Shown: positions 35,201 to 48,020, counted from the first letter of the stretch. The stretch: 64,000 nucleotides of DNA from Helicoverpa zea (GCF_022581195.2 NC_061463.1:11346001-11410000); one strand, 5' to 3'. The notes: generated from the sequence alone by a model not told the origin. Made by a program: numbers and translations.

Positions 35201-38200
35201 CAAATGTACAGACCAGTTTTTGCAGGATAACAATAAACCGCATTTGGATCGAGTTGACGTATTTAATGTGAGTGTAGGCTCATTGTGGTTTTTAGAACAT
35301 TTTAAATGTGTTTGTCCGCTAGCCGCTTACCCATGTTTTACAATAGAGTTAGGAGCATTTCGAGATAAAGAAGAGTTCTGCTTTGACAAAAAATAATTTC
35401 AATATGTCTAGCGAACTATATTCTAAATTCAATATTAGTTTATACGTAACCGAGGAACAAACTTTCACATTTATAACACTAGGGTTATCTAATCCCGATA
35501 TAGACCCTATACCCATCACGAGCGAATGATGTGTATTTATACAACGGAACGGGGTGCCACGGGCCAAAGGTGAGGCCCAAAGGTCAATTAAATTACTGGT
35601 GAATTAATTATGACCGTAATATGCGGCTATCTACAAGAACAGCAGACCTGAATATTTTATAATGTAGTGCAGCCCGTGAAGGTTCTTGGTTTAATATTTA
35701 TGTAAGGTGGTGTCACACGTCGGAATTTTATCGAGGAAACCTTGTCTTGACTCTGTAAACTTCCGTTGCGAATATTCTTAGAAATCTGAACTAAAGTTAT
35801 TATAGAAACGGAAGTCTTGTCATGTCTTCCTGTTAAGAAAAATAGCTTGACTGATTTTGCTGTCTGATATAGGCACGAATGGTAATCTGGAGGTTAGCTC
35901 TCTTAGGATGATCTTTATCCTGGTACGAAATGCTGTTTCCTTTTAATCGATATGGTTAAAAAGTTAACAGTTTTTACCAATTTAACATGTCACAGCTAAG
36001 CTTATGAAGGAAGAACTTTTCAAGACATCATGTCTCTATAAAATGAAGTTAATCAGTATATTCTTATTATGTGGTATTACAAAACGACTGTGGGAACAAT
36101 TTTCTCAATTATTTGCCTGTTGATTACTAACTGCTCTGTGACGTAGTAGTGAATGTGCTGTACAGTCACGAGCAATAATATATATACATTGTCACATTTT
36201 CTAAAATATCTCAAATTCCACCATTCAAAAAGTATGTGTTCTATATTTTTTTCTAAATTATCTACATGTAATACTGTATCAAAACTGGGTATACATTGGT
36301 TTCATAGTAATATAAACGATACAAAATCACTAAAAATTTTACACTTAAAATGTAATTTTGAATTATCCATGACAATTTCTATAACATATACACATGAAAT
36401 GCCAGTTGTATACATATTATAGGAATTGTTATGGATACATTAAAATGATATTGAAAGTGTATACCTACTTTTTTCTGTAATAATTACAGTTTTATAAATA
36501 AATAAGGGTTGGTTACTACAATAAAACAAAGGTATACAAAATCAGTCTTGTAATTCGTTACCAAACGGAATGATTATTATTACTTATAAACTAATACATA
36601 AAAAAAACACCATATCAATATATAAATAGTATTGTATTTATATATTGTATTGTAAATAGTATTGTATTGTATTTATATACTTATAAACTAATACATAAAA
36701 AAAACACCATATCAATATATAGTTTATAAGTATTGTAATGTACGATATATGTGTATTTGTATTTTTATGGGCCCTAGTTGCCTGAAATAAAGGAATAAAT
36801 AATAATAAAAAAAAATATATTAAGCCAATCAAATATAATCGGTGAAAATGGGCCTTAAATTAACTAAAATCTTGTGTAGCCCCCTTCAGCGTTTATAACA
36901 TCTTGCAGCCTTTCCTGCATTGACGAAACCATATTGTAACATACATTATTGCCTCTAAAACTATCCCATATCTCATGGACGTGTCTGACCAAAGCTTCTC
37001 TGGTTCTCGCTTGGTTGCTGTCCCACTCTTGGACCATCAGCCCCCACAAATTCTCTATAGGGTTGAGGTCAGGGCTTTTAGGTGGCCACGGCAACGAATT
37101 CACGAAATTCCGGTTGCGACTGAACCAGGCTTGAGTGAATCGGTATTAACATAAAAAAGTAAAATTTTGTGTTTGTCATATGTAGAAATACGATAAGGCA
37201 CGTTGTTACTGTTCATTTTAAATTTATATATTACAATTAATATATCTAGCTGTACAGCCTCTTTCACACGGGGGCAGAACAGTGAGGCAGAACAGTGGAC
37301 ATACACTAATTATGCAATACATACTATTGCGAGAAATTTGACAAGTCAAGTGACATATGAAAATATTTGAAATATAAAAATAAATACTGTAACAGCCAGT
37401 ACGATTAGATATTAGAACTCCTTCAACATCGAAGTCACTGGCAAACTGGTTTACTGTAAACATGTTATTGAAATTTCCTTGGGTTCATTATTTTGTAACT
37501 AAAACTTAATATTTTTTTTAGAAATCTGTTGTTAACGTAAATTTGATAAAAATGTGTAGTTAATTTTGATACAATTTAACGTTTACATATTTTTTGGACA
37601 CAGTTAGCATACTTATTTTTGTGATTTTATGTCACTACATGAATTTAAATTTTAAGGGCGTTTCCATGTTATTGCTCGTGACTGTACCGTGGGACAGTCC
37701 CCACATTCATCTTATTGCGTTAGTCAGGTACTCAAGGAAAATAATATTTTTGTTTACTGCTATCGTGAATGCGCTAAGTATTCATTTCTATGGATGTACA
37801 TATGGATTATGGAATTATATATGGAAATAATGCCTTCCATGGTAATATCAGACTTGATTAAAAAGATCCGTAAGGTCGTAAGAATTTTGGTACATTTCGC
37901 CCTGTGAATTCATCAATCGTCAAAGAGATATGCTTGGTGCGTTAGGTTAGATCATACGCACTCTGATGATGCGATTGACGTATTTCGAACACGATTTTTA
38001 TTTATAAAGTTTATTCTATCAATAAACGCGTGAACTTGTAACACAGATACAGACTTATTTATATCGCTAGAATCTTGTCTTGAGACTTATTCAATGTCAT
38101 CGATGCGGTCACGACAATGCGCTCTCTAGGTTTTCCTTCTTGCGGCTTTTTGATATATTATAGCTTAAGGATATTTTTTATTATTTACGTGCCTAGATTG

Positions 38201-41200
38201 TAAGCTAAAACTATAGTTAAAAGAGCAATTTTTCCTGTAATCTACTCTATCGAAGCGATTGAACATGTTATGTGTGCTGTTTTTATGGTCCGTTGCAATA
38301 TCGTAGCGGTCTTATGGTTGGGTAATACCCACTACTGTGTTACCACGATATCGCAATAGAAGCTGTTAATCGCGATTACAATCGACTCCTGCAGGATCTA
38401 CAAATCAATTGTTACCTCACTGGGAAAGATTTTGTGATCTTTTCAGTCGTTGAGGCCATGGAACATGTATTGTGTTGAAAAATAATGAAGTATTGTTAGC
38501 AAATATTTAAATTATAGTATGTAGCTTTGTTGCTGGGAAGTTCGTTCGTCACCGCTTGTTCTTTCCAGCTTAACGCTAGGAAGTATTGAAAAGGAGTTTT
38601 CGGTGCTGTCCATTTGTAATTTGTGACGTGAACGGTGCTCATTTTATAAGCCCACTTTCAATACACCATTTTGAATTTTAGGTACTGTGAAACGAAAGTT
38701 CACACGTCTATAAAAGTGTTTCCTCAAGATCGAAATGGTAGCCTTGAGCTCTAGAATTTTCCGCCCGGGGCTATATCGTATCATTCGCTCGATGTGAATA
38801 CCCAATTTAGACGAATGCTCATAACATAAAATATAACCGATTTGTCCAGGAAAGTGGAAGGAAGTGATGAGCGATGCCTTGAAAGCGATATTTCGTTTTG
38901 ATACCACTTTTGCTGGTGCTATCACACTTACATTATAAAGCTGTTTAGGATTTTTGGATATGTGGATGATTGTCTGTCTTTGACATTCGCAAAAATTTTG
39001 AAGAAACTTGGCACTAACATTTAGGCTAGTTTTTATCCGGTTGTGGGACTTAGTTCCCTCGGGGTGTGAAAAAAGTCACGGGCGGCAGTTAGTAAGTCAT
39101 ATCTAGACTTTTTCGCAGTATAGCTAATCTCAAGTTATAACAAGATTTTACCTGTTTCGAACGTTATCGTTTCGCAGTTAAGACTACGTCGAATTGACAC
39201 AAAACACTCGACGCTTATCTCGATATCTAACGCAAACACCAAATTTGTATGCAGACCTTGCAAATGTCCGTGTAATGTGAAATAGAAAAGATAAAGTTAT
39301 GGCAAAACGTGTGCAGTATTTTATTTGTCGCTTATTCTAGTGTGCTCCAAAAATACTCTTCAAGGCGTAAAAGGTGGAGAATTCTTTGAGGAAAAGTTAT
39401 TTTCAGTAAGCGTTTCGAAGAAAATTGCAATAAACAGTTTATTTGTCAACAAAGACCAAGTCGTATCCGAATACTTTCTAAAGCCGGATGAACTGTCTTT
39501 AGGGAGTATTCTTGGAATTAAAGTTTTCAGAATATGAATAATAACAAGCGGGTACTTTATTTAATGAACTATTAGATCGATTGCACCCTTCCAACCGGTA
39601 ATTAATTTAGCCTTCCAACAAGACTCTCGGGAAGTACCGTTATACTATCATAGTACATATATACAAAGTGCATATAGTTACGCCATACTGTATGTAACTG
39701 AGCTACTACATAATAAGTAGTATATTGTTATCGTTATAGGAAGCAGGCACTTGCTAATTTTCTCTCATTGCCATTTGATTGCCATATGGTGTAATACTTG
39801 GGAGATAAACAATTTATGAGCATGATGAAAATACTTATCTTCAAGAATATGGTAGGTGCGGTTTTTGAAATGATTCATCTGATATTTTTGAATATCTCAT
39901 GAACTGAGAATTATCTTTACAGTCTATAAATATCTTTTATACATTAAGAAAGAATTGAATTCGGTATTAAAATGTCATGTATGAGCCTAAACGCGTGATG
40001 TTTTTTTTTCTATTAAACTAGTCCTTAATTTGTTTTTCAATTATACCTCTATGCAGCAAAACCTATGCAAAGATAAAGCAATTTAAACAATCGCAGTTCG
40101 CATCTATAGCTTTTCCATTATTTTATCAATATTATTGATGTCCAATTGTTTTTTGACGACATATCGAATCCATTGATTAATGTTGTTCTGTGTTATAATA
40201 GCGTTTTTGATTACTCAGACTTCTATCGACCTTCTATCGATCGATGCACGATCGAAGACGGTTCTAGTTAACCCTTTCATAGCCTTAGATACTATCGATT
40301 TGTTACATGGCATTTTTTGCGTCTCTAAGGGTCATGGCACATTATAGCAGCACCGCAACGGCTGCAGCACGGCGTCGCCTCGAATTTAGACTACGGCTAG
40401 CTGCCAGTGCGCTAACTACGCGTTGTCCGCAAGGTGCAAGCTCGCCGTCCGCGCGCCGGCCGCGAGGTGTAAGCTTGCTGTCACCGCAAACTCAATATTA
40501 TTTTAAGACAGTTATGATTGAACACGACGCAATGACGTTGTTTCGCTGCCGACTCGGAGTCGGCGCGTAATGAGCATGCCGTCGGCGCGCTGTACGCATA
40601 AGGTCCGCTCGCTTGCAGCACGCGGGCGGCGAGTCGAGTTGTGTGAAAGCGCGCTGACTGCTCGCCGTTGGCTTTTTCATATTGACATTACGAAATATAT
40701 TATAATATACACGATTTAATGCTCTAAATTGAATGACAACTTAAATGCTGGTGTGGAGCCGTGCTGTTACGGTGCTGCTATAATGTGCCTTGTCCCTAAC
40801 ACACACATACCTAGATTTAAGATAAAACCCATGTGCTCCAAAATTTTGCTGTGAATTTATTAAATTGTATTATCAAAGACCATTTAAATAGATTACAGAG
40901 TTCTTGACGGAAGAGGTTGTCATTTTAAACAATGGCCGATTTAAGGAACTTTTAAGCACATGGGTTAGGATCCTTTACCTAAAACCTGTTTTTATAATTG
41001 GCCGTCTTTGTGATTTTGAAGGGCAAGTTTCCTATAAAATGTGAGTGCATTGGAAGGTAGTGTCAGACTTTTACTGATCAACAACCACCTGTGTTACTCT
41101 TCCTTTATGAGTCCTTTGTGTGTGTATCAGGACCTCAGTAACTCTTTTTCAGCCTTACTTCAAAAGTAGGCTACTGTAATCATATTCAAGAATCTTACTG

Positions 41201-41846
41201 TTGCGTGCTGTCCCAACATTATTATGTTTTACAGGCGGTTGACTTAACGTCGCCCTTCGACTCAGTTGACTTGCCTTGCCTTTAATATGTATTAGCCGCT
41301 TAGGGGGTGGGCCTCAAGGGTTGCATGTATAATGTATAAGATAAACGAACGTTTAGCTTATAAAGAAATGAGTTGTCGTGGTGACTGGCAGTAATGAAAC
41401 TCCTTATTCTGCTAGTAGTTTCTTCAAATCAAAAATTTTCCAATGCTATCAGGATGTAGATAAATAATCGAAAATTCTTACAGCCTTCTGATCATACTTC
41501 TAAATCCTCATTGGAGATTTTTGATTTGACAAAGCTTAATTTTGTCTTTGTAGCTGTGTCTGTCTGTATCTCTTACAAAAACAATGGGTTATGAGATCAA
41601 TGACACAATAAGCCGCTCCCACGTCGTCTCTCCATGGTGGGCAAAGAAAATATATTGTCATACTATATTTCTAATTTCAATGTCCCAATTATTTATTATC
41701 TTTCTAAATATTTTCAGATCCTGATCGGCATAACACTGATGGTATGGGTGGTGCAGAAAGCGCGCAAAGAGCTAACGATAGCCATTATGGCGGCTGAGCT
41801 CGGACGGGAGACGATATCGACATCCAGCAGTTCCTCTATCAGCTAG
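23279..41846 (+). CDS. TMEM64: TMEM64-like VTT/SNARE-associated Golgi-domain membrane protein
   Basis: Three exons, 23279-23818, 32899-33054 and 41718-41846, all joined in phase 0, give 274 residues. Membrane segments are predicted at about 35-56, 71-93, 94-125 (hairpin-like) and in exon 3 (ILIGITLMVWVVQ). The VTT/DedA hallmark R-x-x-P-x-P motif is at 166-176 (RLTPIPFGLQN), followed in exon 2 by GLLPAQVINVYLGSTLRSM, which closely matches vertebrate TMEM64. The C-terminal cytosolic helix is KARKELTIAIMAAELGRE. VTT proteins include lipid scramblases of the ER/Golgi, and TMEM64 has been linked to SERCA2 and Wnt signalling in mammals; either role here is inference. The two introns are 9.1 and 8.7 kb. 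A coding-like frame continues after the TAG stop (see findings). Confidence 0.93.
23819..27059. other. TMEM64 intron 1, first part
   Basis: AT-rich intron. At about 25525-25625 there is a decayed repeat tail (AAATCGGTTCCGTAGTTTTG, GACGTGAAAGC) like the 3' end of the RTE-type repeats at 43765 and 60052. A 100-codon minus-strand open frame at 26629-26327 contains several Cys (CLCQGMDKCVFC) but no domain I recognise; no splice partners were seen. Otherwise nothing supported. Confidence 0.4.
27062..27835. repeat. Lepidopteran interspersed repeat with internal tandem duplication and terminal foldback
   Basis: Begins ACCGACTTCCCAAAAAGGAG followed by a long T tract at about 27110-27131, a start widespread in moth and butterfly genomes. 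The interior has a 123-bp tandem duplication, with copies starting CAACAGTGAAG at 27341 and CAACAGTGAAG at 27464. Both contain GAACTCGACAACTGAATATG. The 3' part (27653-27835) is a long palindrome with arms of about 68 bp sharing ACCGACTTCCCAAAACACT and its complement. Class not assigned. Confidence 0.7.
27836..28385. other. TMEM64 intron 1, between repeats
   Basis: AT-rich, no gene or nameable repeat seen. Confidence 0.4.
28386..29114. mobile_element. Foldback MITE with 84-bp arms, interrupted by a hAT insertion
   Basis: The host palindrome has a left arm at 28386-28469, starting GAGTGCTTAGTGCGAG, and a right arm at 28496-28515 plus 29051-29114, ending CTCGCACTAAGCACTC. Removing 28516-29050 gives two arms of exactly 84 bp each around a loop of 26 bp. 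The arms differ at very few positions (for example CATGAG versus CGTGAG). No target duplication was seen at the outer ends. Confidence 0.92.
28516..29042. mobile_element. Non-autonomous hAT element nested in the foldback
   Basis: Termini are CAGTGTTGCCAAC and GTTGGCAACACTG. They are flanked by perfect 8-bp direct repeats CATACAAA at 28508-28515 and 29043-29050, the hAT signature. The element is 527 bp, AT-rich, with no transposase frame. Internal ACCACCAGA / ACCACTAA words repeat near both ends. Confidence 0.93.
29115..32898. other. TMEM64 intron 1, last part
   Basis: Relatively complex, less AT-rich than the earlier part. Open frames of 81 codons (30024-29779, minus) and 112 codons (30289-30627, plus) show no domain I recognise and no supporting splice structure. 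Enhancer content is possible in so long an intron, but nothing in the sequence proves it. Confidence 0.35.
33055..36163. other. TMEM64 intron 2, first part
   Basis: No gene, tRNA or clear repeat structure recognised. Confidence 0.4.
36164..37684 (-). mobile_element. Decayed Tc1/mariner-type element with transposase remnant
   Basis: Outer inverted ends CAGTCACGAGCAATAA (36164) and TTATTGCTCGTGACTG (ending 37684) are flanked by TA on both sides. On the minus strand, 37128 to 36864 encodes the C-terminal DDE-domain end of a transposase, with WPPKSPDLNPIENLWG carrying the last catalytic-acid region. The N-terminal DNA-binding and first Asp regions are absent. A duplicated AT-rich block of about 42 bp (ACTTATAAACTAATACATAA) occurs at about 36583 and 36679. 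A GAAATAAAGGAATAAATAATAAT tail-like stretch at about 36783 suggests a further insertion inside. Confidence 0.8.
37685..40328. other. TMEM64 intron 2, middle
   Basis: AT-rich intron without recognised coding or repeat content. Confidence 0.4.
40329..40796. mobile_element. Harbinger-like non-autonomous element with GC-rich core
   Basis: Termini GGGTCATGGCACATTATAGC and GCTATAATGTGCCTTGTCCC, with inner GCAGCACCG / CGGTGCTGC, are flanked by TAA at 40326-40328 and 40797-40799. It is 468 bp. The core (40370-40670) is much richer in G+C and CpG than the surrounding intron, with doubled words (GGTGCAAGCTCGC, GGTGTAAGCTTGC). No transposase frame. Confidence 0.88.
41054..41150 (-). repeat. Ancient LINE 3'-end relic (R1-like family)
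   Basis: AGTGTCAGACTTTTACTGA, then CTTTTAT-like and TCAGGACCTCAGTAACTC words in the same order as the 3' region of the LINE at 3540-3630 (AGTGTCAGACTCTTACTGAC … ACCAGGGCCGCGGTATCTC). It is diverged and short, so only the resemblance is claimed. Confidence 0.45.
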
Positions 41847-43764
41847 CCCACGCCCAGGGCTTCCACCGATGTGGACAGCGTCTCCGAGGAACCCACGAGC
41901 TAGGGCTGGCCCTACGCCTGCTTCCGACACACGTTCGAAGCCCGCGACGAAACTTACGTATGAAAAGGGTTAGTAGCAACCCTGTGATATTATATTATAA
42001 TCGCCATGTTACCTCCAAGAGGACTAGTTTAACTGATATATGGGGATTAGATGTTTGATATTTATAAGACTTTCCTTGTATTGGTTACCTATAGGTTTAG
42101 TACTGAATCTCGCTCAGGACTGACGGGTGGGAAGTGGTGAGAATTGGCACGTCTTAGGAGCTGAAGTTTTAGTTTTCGAATGGACACGCTTCATTGAACG
42201 AAGCAGTATCTTAGAACGAGTCTATAATCCGTTTGTAATTGAAAAATCGAACGTAAGATTAATCAACGATTGTACTCAATGGCCACCGTCGCGTCGCAGA
42301 CATTTTAATTTGAAATAACGAGGAAATATCGTTTTATTTTACTAAATTACCTATTTAATCCGTTGGTAAATAAACAATTAATACGGAAAACTGAGGTATA
42401 ATATACAATTTGAGTGACCCAAAACGTGGAAAAGTTACAGTAAAGATAATAAAAATTACAAACAATACAGCGATTAGCGCAGAGTTCATTTTAATTTGGG
42501 AATCCCAGCTTTTGTAATAAACACAAATAGAACTTATTTTCGCTGATCTCATCGTGATGCATAAAGAAAAACAAAACTTATCTCTTCTGATATAAAACGT
42601 TTGGAAAGAATCCAAAATGTATTCGTTTAAAAACAAGGTGACTTAAAATTAGGATGGATTTAATTCAACGACAAATTAAAGTTGAATAACCTACACTTTA
42701 GAATCGAGTAATCGGTCTTGATTTGGACTCGATTATCGTAATCGGTAATCGTGTAAAACAATTAATACTGCGGCTGTATAAGTATACGCAGTTGAGGTTC
42801 ATAGATAAAAATAACAGTTTGGATTTAATTAAAGGCTGATATGGAATATTGTCAGTAATGTAAATTACAAACCAGATTTTTTCGGCAAAATCAGAAGCTT
42901 AAATTATCTAACAACTATTTTTCCTCCGGAAACATTTGTCGAGACATTTGAGTAAATCTTTATTGACATTGGCAACCATTTCTTTAAAAGTTTTGGTCTT
43001 GAGTACAATCGCTGTCAAAATTCTTAAAAATATTTTGGGTTTGCAACAATTTCCAAAAAGAACTGTAAAATAATAAAAATGCTCAAACCGCAAATCACCA
43101 ATGACTTTGCAATAGATACTGATAATATTTAATCAATGAACTAGTTACTCAATCATTGCAATAGCACTCGTATTTTTATCAACTGATAATAATTAGTTCT
43201 AACACGAAGCGTGAAGGTCGGGACAAGGTCTGTTGTACGACGGAACCAAATAGCTTAAGTCAGTTGCACATTTAATTGTAAACTCTATGGTGTCTATATA
43301 GAGTCCACTTTGAAGTAAAACGCTAGCTAACAGATAAGTGGAGATACCTCATTCCGTTAAGTCAGCGGGATGTACAAACACGCATGTGGGATATCATTCT
43401 GATAATGGCAATAACTGCCTCGGATGCCCCGATAAGCCATTCGATCGTCGATCACACTTCACAATATGGCGTAATTATTACACCGAAAAATCATCAAGTA
43501 CTTAATAAATCTCGAAATTTGACCGGAATCAGATATCTCCTTCAATGATTTTCTACTCTACAATAGTTTAAGGGAAATCAAATAATGTGTGAATTGTACA
43601 TAGTCGGTAGATTTTCCAGTTGGGTACCAGATGTAGACGATTTATTTTTCAACGATATTTTCAGCAAATAAAATACTTTTCGGAATTTATATTGGTAGTG
43701 TTTAGTATTAATGTTGTTGCCAAATTTTATCGCAGACAAATGAGTTTAGCATTTTTAATTATTA
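41847..43764. other. Probable TMEM64 3'UTR and downstream intergenic DNA
   Basis: The first 57 bases after the stop stay in frame and look coding (see findings). Beyond about 41990 the DNA is AT-rich. No poly(A) signal could be singled out among several AATAAA matches further right. Confidence 0.4.
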
Positions 43765-43970
43765 CTAGCTGGTGCCCGCGACTTCGTCTGCGCAGGTTTA
43801 GTATTTCGAACAATATGTTTACAAATTGTAGCCTATGTGTTATTCTGATGTATAAGCTATATTATTGTAAAGATTCATTAAAATCCATTCAGTAGTTTTT
43901 GCGTGAAAGAGTAACAAACATCCATACATCCATACATACAAACTTTCGCGTTTATAATATTAGTAGGATT
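43765..43970 (+). mobile_element. Short internally deleted RTE-type/SINE-like repeat
   Basis: Starts ACTAGCTGGTGCCCGCGACTTCGTCTGCG. It continues through GTGTTATTCTGATGTATAAGC, AAAATCCATTCAGTAGTTTT and GCGTGAAAGAGTAACAAAC, has a (CATACATC)n-like stretch, and ends TTTATAATATTAGTAGGAT. The same start and end occur in the larger copy at 60052-60906. Such repeats are common in Lepidoptera; RTE-clade assignment is from memory of the 3' end and is tentative. Confidence 0.65.
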
Positions 43971-46900
43971 TTTCTATAATCTGATTTATTACTCTGTTGC
44001 TATTAGTCAAATCGAGGGATAATATAAAATGTAGACGTCAAATGACTGCAGATTAGAGATACAATATACATCAGAATAAGCACACTAAAATATAATTTAT
44101 TACAAAGGAAAGATTCTAAACATTCGGTTCGTCACGATAATTTCATATAATTTTTTCCGACATTCATCATGTGCTAGAAACTTGTCAATAAAACTGACGC
44201 AAGCACCAGTTTGTTTGTTTAAATGTTCATAAACGTAAAAGTGTTTGCTTGTTTGCTGGCTGGCAGTAACAATATGAGATCTCTAAAGACCATAGATAAT
44301 TTCTAATAGCTATGTCGCAGTTTACTTAACTAGTGCTGTCATTAACGTTTGAACTAATGTGTAAACTTATAAACGACTATTAAAAGATAGTTACAAGAAC
44401 GTTTTGTTAGACAAGTAAAGGTCTTAAAAGTTAGTGTTCGTGTTCAGTAAACCAAGGTAATTTTACAGCGATAAATAAAATTAACGATTACATTTTCCAC
44501 TGTTATTCAATTTGCAGAAAACACATTTCGTTTCCATGGAAATTTAATTTTTAATTTGGTACTATAGCGCAGCCATTGCTTTTATTTAACGAGAAAATAC
44601 ATCAACACGCGTACATAGTACCTATGTTTAGCGATCTGTTTCGTGGATCTAATTGCGTGACTCGCGTGCTCTACCACTGTATACTAACAACATAACAATT
44701 TGCATTATTTCACTTTATAATATTCATTTTAAGTGTACACGAATTAACTTAACAGCTCTTTCTATTTTTGAAATCAATTTGTGACGTCCATCATTCAATT
44801 TTGATATACAAACTTTTTACACTGCCATTTTGTTAGTCACACAAAAATAAATTTAAAAAAAAACGCTAAACTCTTTTGTCTGTGACAGTACCAATGCATT
44901 CTTTTGATGCCAATACGATGTATTATAAAAAGTATTCGGCATTTATTCTTATGAAATGGAGACTAATGTACAGTCGCGTACAGCGATGTTGAGGAAGTTA
45001 AGTATTAGTGTACGTAATGTTATGAACATGTATGGTACATCGGTAGTGTGGGTATTTTCTATATAAACCTACTCTAAATTAACTATTAATCCGCCACCGA
45101 AATTTTAACCAGACTAATGTTTGTTTTCATGATTTTTTTATATATCCGAAAAAAAATCAATGAAATAATTACTATTTATGTATGCTTATGTTTTTAATAC
45201 AAGTTAATCAAAATTGTATGTGCATTGTGCAATATTGTTATGAGATTCTGATCTCTGAGTTTCTCTTTTTTTGAATGTATTTTACTGGTTTACCTTCTTT
45301 TTCGATTACATAGTGTTTTGTGATATTATATTATGTGTTCACTCTTATCAAGTCGAGTCAAATTGCTTATGGATTTTTGTTAGTCATAATAATATGTAAT
45401 TGTGTATACAAGCATTTTCCTCTTACATAGTCTTACCAAAACAGATTAAACTTGTTATATTTTTCAGTCAACAAAACTTAATAATAAAGCCGAGTATGTA
45501 ATTTTAAAAATAATATTTAATAAAAAAAAAACAATCCATTATAAATTATTCTTCCTACATAACCTAAAGACTGATTTTCGTTTGTATTTTCTTTCCTATA
45601 GGACCTACATTTGAGTACTTTTTAGGCAAGGAATATTTATTTTGAAATTTTAAATTATGAATTGTTTTAAATCGCGATTTCTTATCATTATTTAGTAGTT
45701 TAATGCTATGATATATTTTCCTTTAAAATTGTATATAATTTCGCTCTTGTATAACAGAAAATATTTTTTATTTACAAATTGTATTTGGGATTATTTTTCA
45801 AAAAAATATATTTATCGTGTAATTGTATCTATTTTCATCATAATTCATTGTAGTTATAGGATCAGTAAGTATTTTTGTATTTCAATCGATGTTTGAAGTC
45901 ACTTTTCCCAACTCTGTAAGTTACAGAAAAGGTGATGATACTTTTTTGACTAATTATGTTATTAACGAAATATTAATATTCTCTTTATTTAACACTCTGA
46001 AGCCTAACATCGAACAGTGCCATTTTATTTATTTTATTAAAATAATCAGAACAGCTTCTTAAAAGAATCACCCACTTGGGTTATTTTCTGCCTACCGCCT
46101 GGTATTGTTGCATAAAGGTAACATACTCAAAAATAATAGTTTTGGAACTTGCGTATATGCAAAAATGTACTTGTTTCAGGACTTCGTGTTTTGAAATAAA
46201 TGCACATTTTTGCATTAAAACGGTAAAAATTGGAACTATGAGAAATTCTTGTCTAATTATTTTCTAATTTTATAATACTATCTATATATTTAAGTTGCGT
46301 GTGTTTCCAATTTCTTGTAACGAAAAATTACGCTGCTACCCAAACACGATGTCTCTTTCAACCTTATAAATGTTCAGTTCATTAAAACACAATTGATTAC
46401 ATTGTATTCAATTAATTTGTTTGTAAATAATTAAAATCAAACATAGTTTGTTCATGACCTGTGCCAAATTATTTTTAAATTTTATTTTTGCTAATATTAT
46501 TGTGGTAATTTCTCACATTGTTGGGTCTTAGCCAGAATATTTCAAGGATTTCGTTTTATTAAGTTATTGTGGATGGAAGACATGTGAAACGTTGACCGAG
46601 CGAGCTGGCCGGTTCATATTTCCATTTATCCATTAGTGTTACATTTCGCTGTTTAAATACCTTCCTATTATAAATTTCGAAATGAGGGTAGATCGAAAAA
46701 ACGTTCCAACAATTCACTGAATGCCTTTTCGTAAAAGGCTAGTTACTCCATAATGTTTATTGCTTTCGATCTACCAGCATGGGTCTATGTCTAATAACTT
46801 CTTCAAAAACATTTTTATACTTTATTAAAACTTTGTAAAGGTGTGATGCTTAAAAAACTATACCTATGCTCAGAAACTTTGAAATTATTTCACTATTTTT

Positions 46901-48020
46901 GTAATAATAAACTTAATATAGTGTAAAATATAATGCATTTATTGTTAACGAATTTATTTTGTGTTATTTTAATAATAAATCCCACTGTTATTATTTTTAA
47001 TACTTGTTGTAAAGTACGTAGCGAATCACTTCGATATTGTACAATATGAAATGGTTAAAAAGGAGCCTTATACTAGATGTAATAAAACATTCTCTATTAC
47101 TTGTCGTTTTATTGCTTTCCAACGCAACACTTTCTCATAAAAATATGCAACAATAGCTTATCTTAATTGCTCGGACCATTAATAGAAAAGTAAATGATAA
47201 GGTCCCCAGCGACTCGCCTGATCGATAATACCAAAAAAATAAAAGTGTATAAAATAGATCATAACTATAAAAGAAATGCTCTAAAAATAGGGCTCTTGAA
47301 TTACTGCGCGTCAGCGACTTATACCCTAATGCCCGTTTTCACCAACAATCTCTTAACGTTTCCCAAACTAAGTGTCACTTAGAATAAGGACTCCCCCAAT
47401 AATAAAGGTTTAAGGGACGCTTAAACTTTGGTGAAAACGAAATTCGTATTAAGTGTTCCCTAAATGCTCTTAGGGGATCCCTAAATGTAGGTATTTATTG
47501 GTGAAAATGGGCATAAGTCCTTAGCTAGAAGTAGGTATGTACTGGGACAGATCCTTTGCCAATTAGCATTCCGCGTAATTGGTATTCAAGTCAATGTCCA
47601 GCAATACAATAGCTATTGGGCAAGTATCTGATAAAGCTCTCCTGTGGCCCGACGTGAAATGTGATAAGCCGAGGCTTCTAGTAAATCTACACATGAGCTG
47701 TATAAGTTGATTATTTTATACCCATTTTAATTAGCTGAAGGAATAGTACTAATTTTTATACTTTTTTCATGATTTTTAACTTGTATAATACTTTTAATAG
47801 ACTACTTGAAAAAGTGAGAAATTTTACATACATGTATCGATGCATTCAATAAAATATACAAATAACTAATAAAAACCATTGAAAACATTTTTTTATTGAA
47901 CTTTCGCCTTGGAGAGCCTTTGAGTCATGCTTGCCATAACTTAAAAGCGAATTTCTGAACGAAATATATTAATACAGCGTGGTTTCTGATCGCACAGACT
48001 AACTGTCATTTTTCATTATC
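43971..48020. other. Intergenic DNA before ENTR1
   Basis: AT-rich, 4 kb, no gene recognised except the MITE at 47330-47513 listed separately. An AATAAA at about 47081 could end a long upstream transcript, but that is a guess. Confidence 0.4.
47330..47513. mobile_element. MITE with TAA target duplication
   Basis: Element of 184 bp. Termini are TGCCCGTTTTCACCAACAAT and TATTGGTGAAAATGGGCA, flanked by TAA at 47327-47329 and 47514-47516. The internal CTTAAACTTTGGTGAAAACG piece repeats the terminal motif. Consistent with a PIF/Harbinger-like non-autonomous element. Confidence 0.82.
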
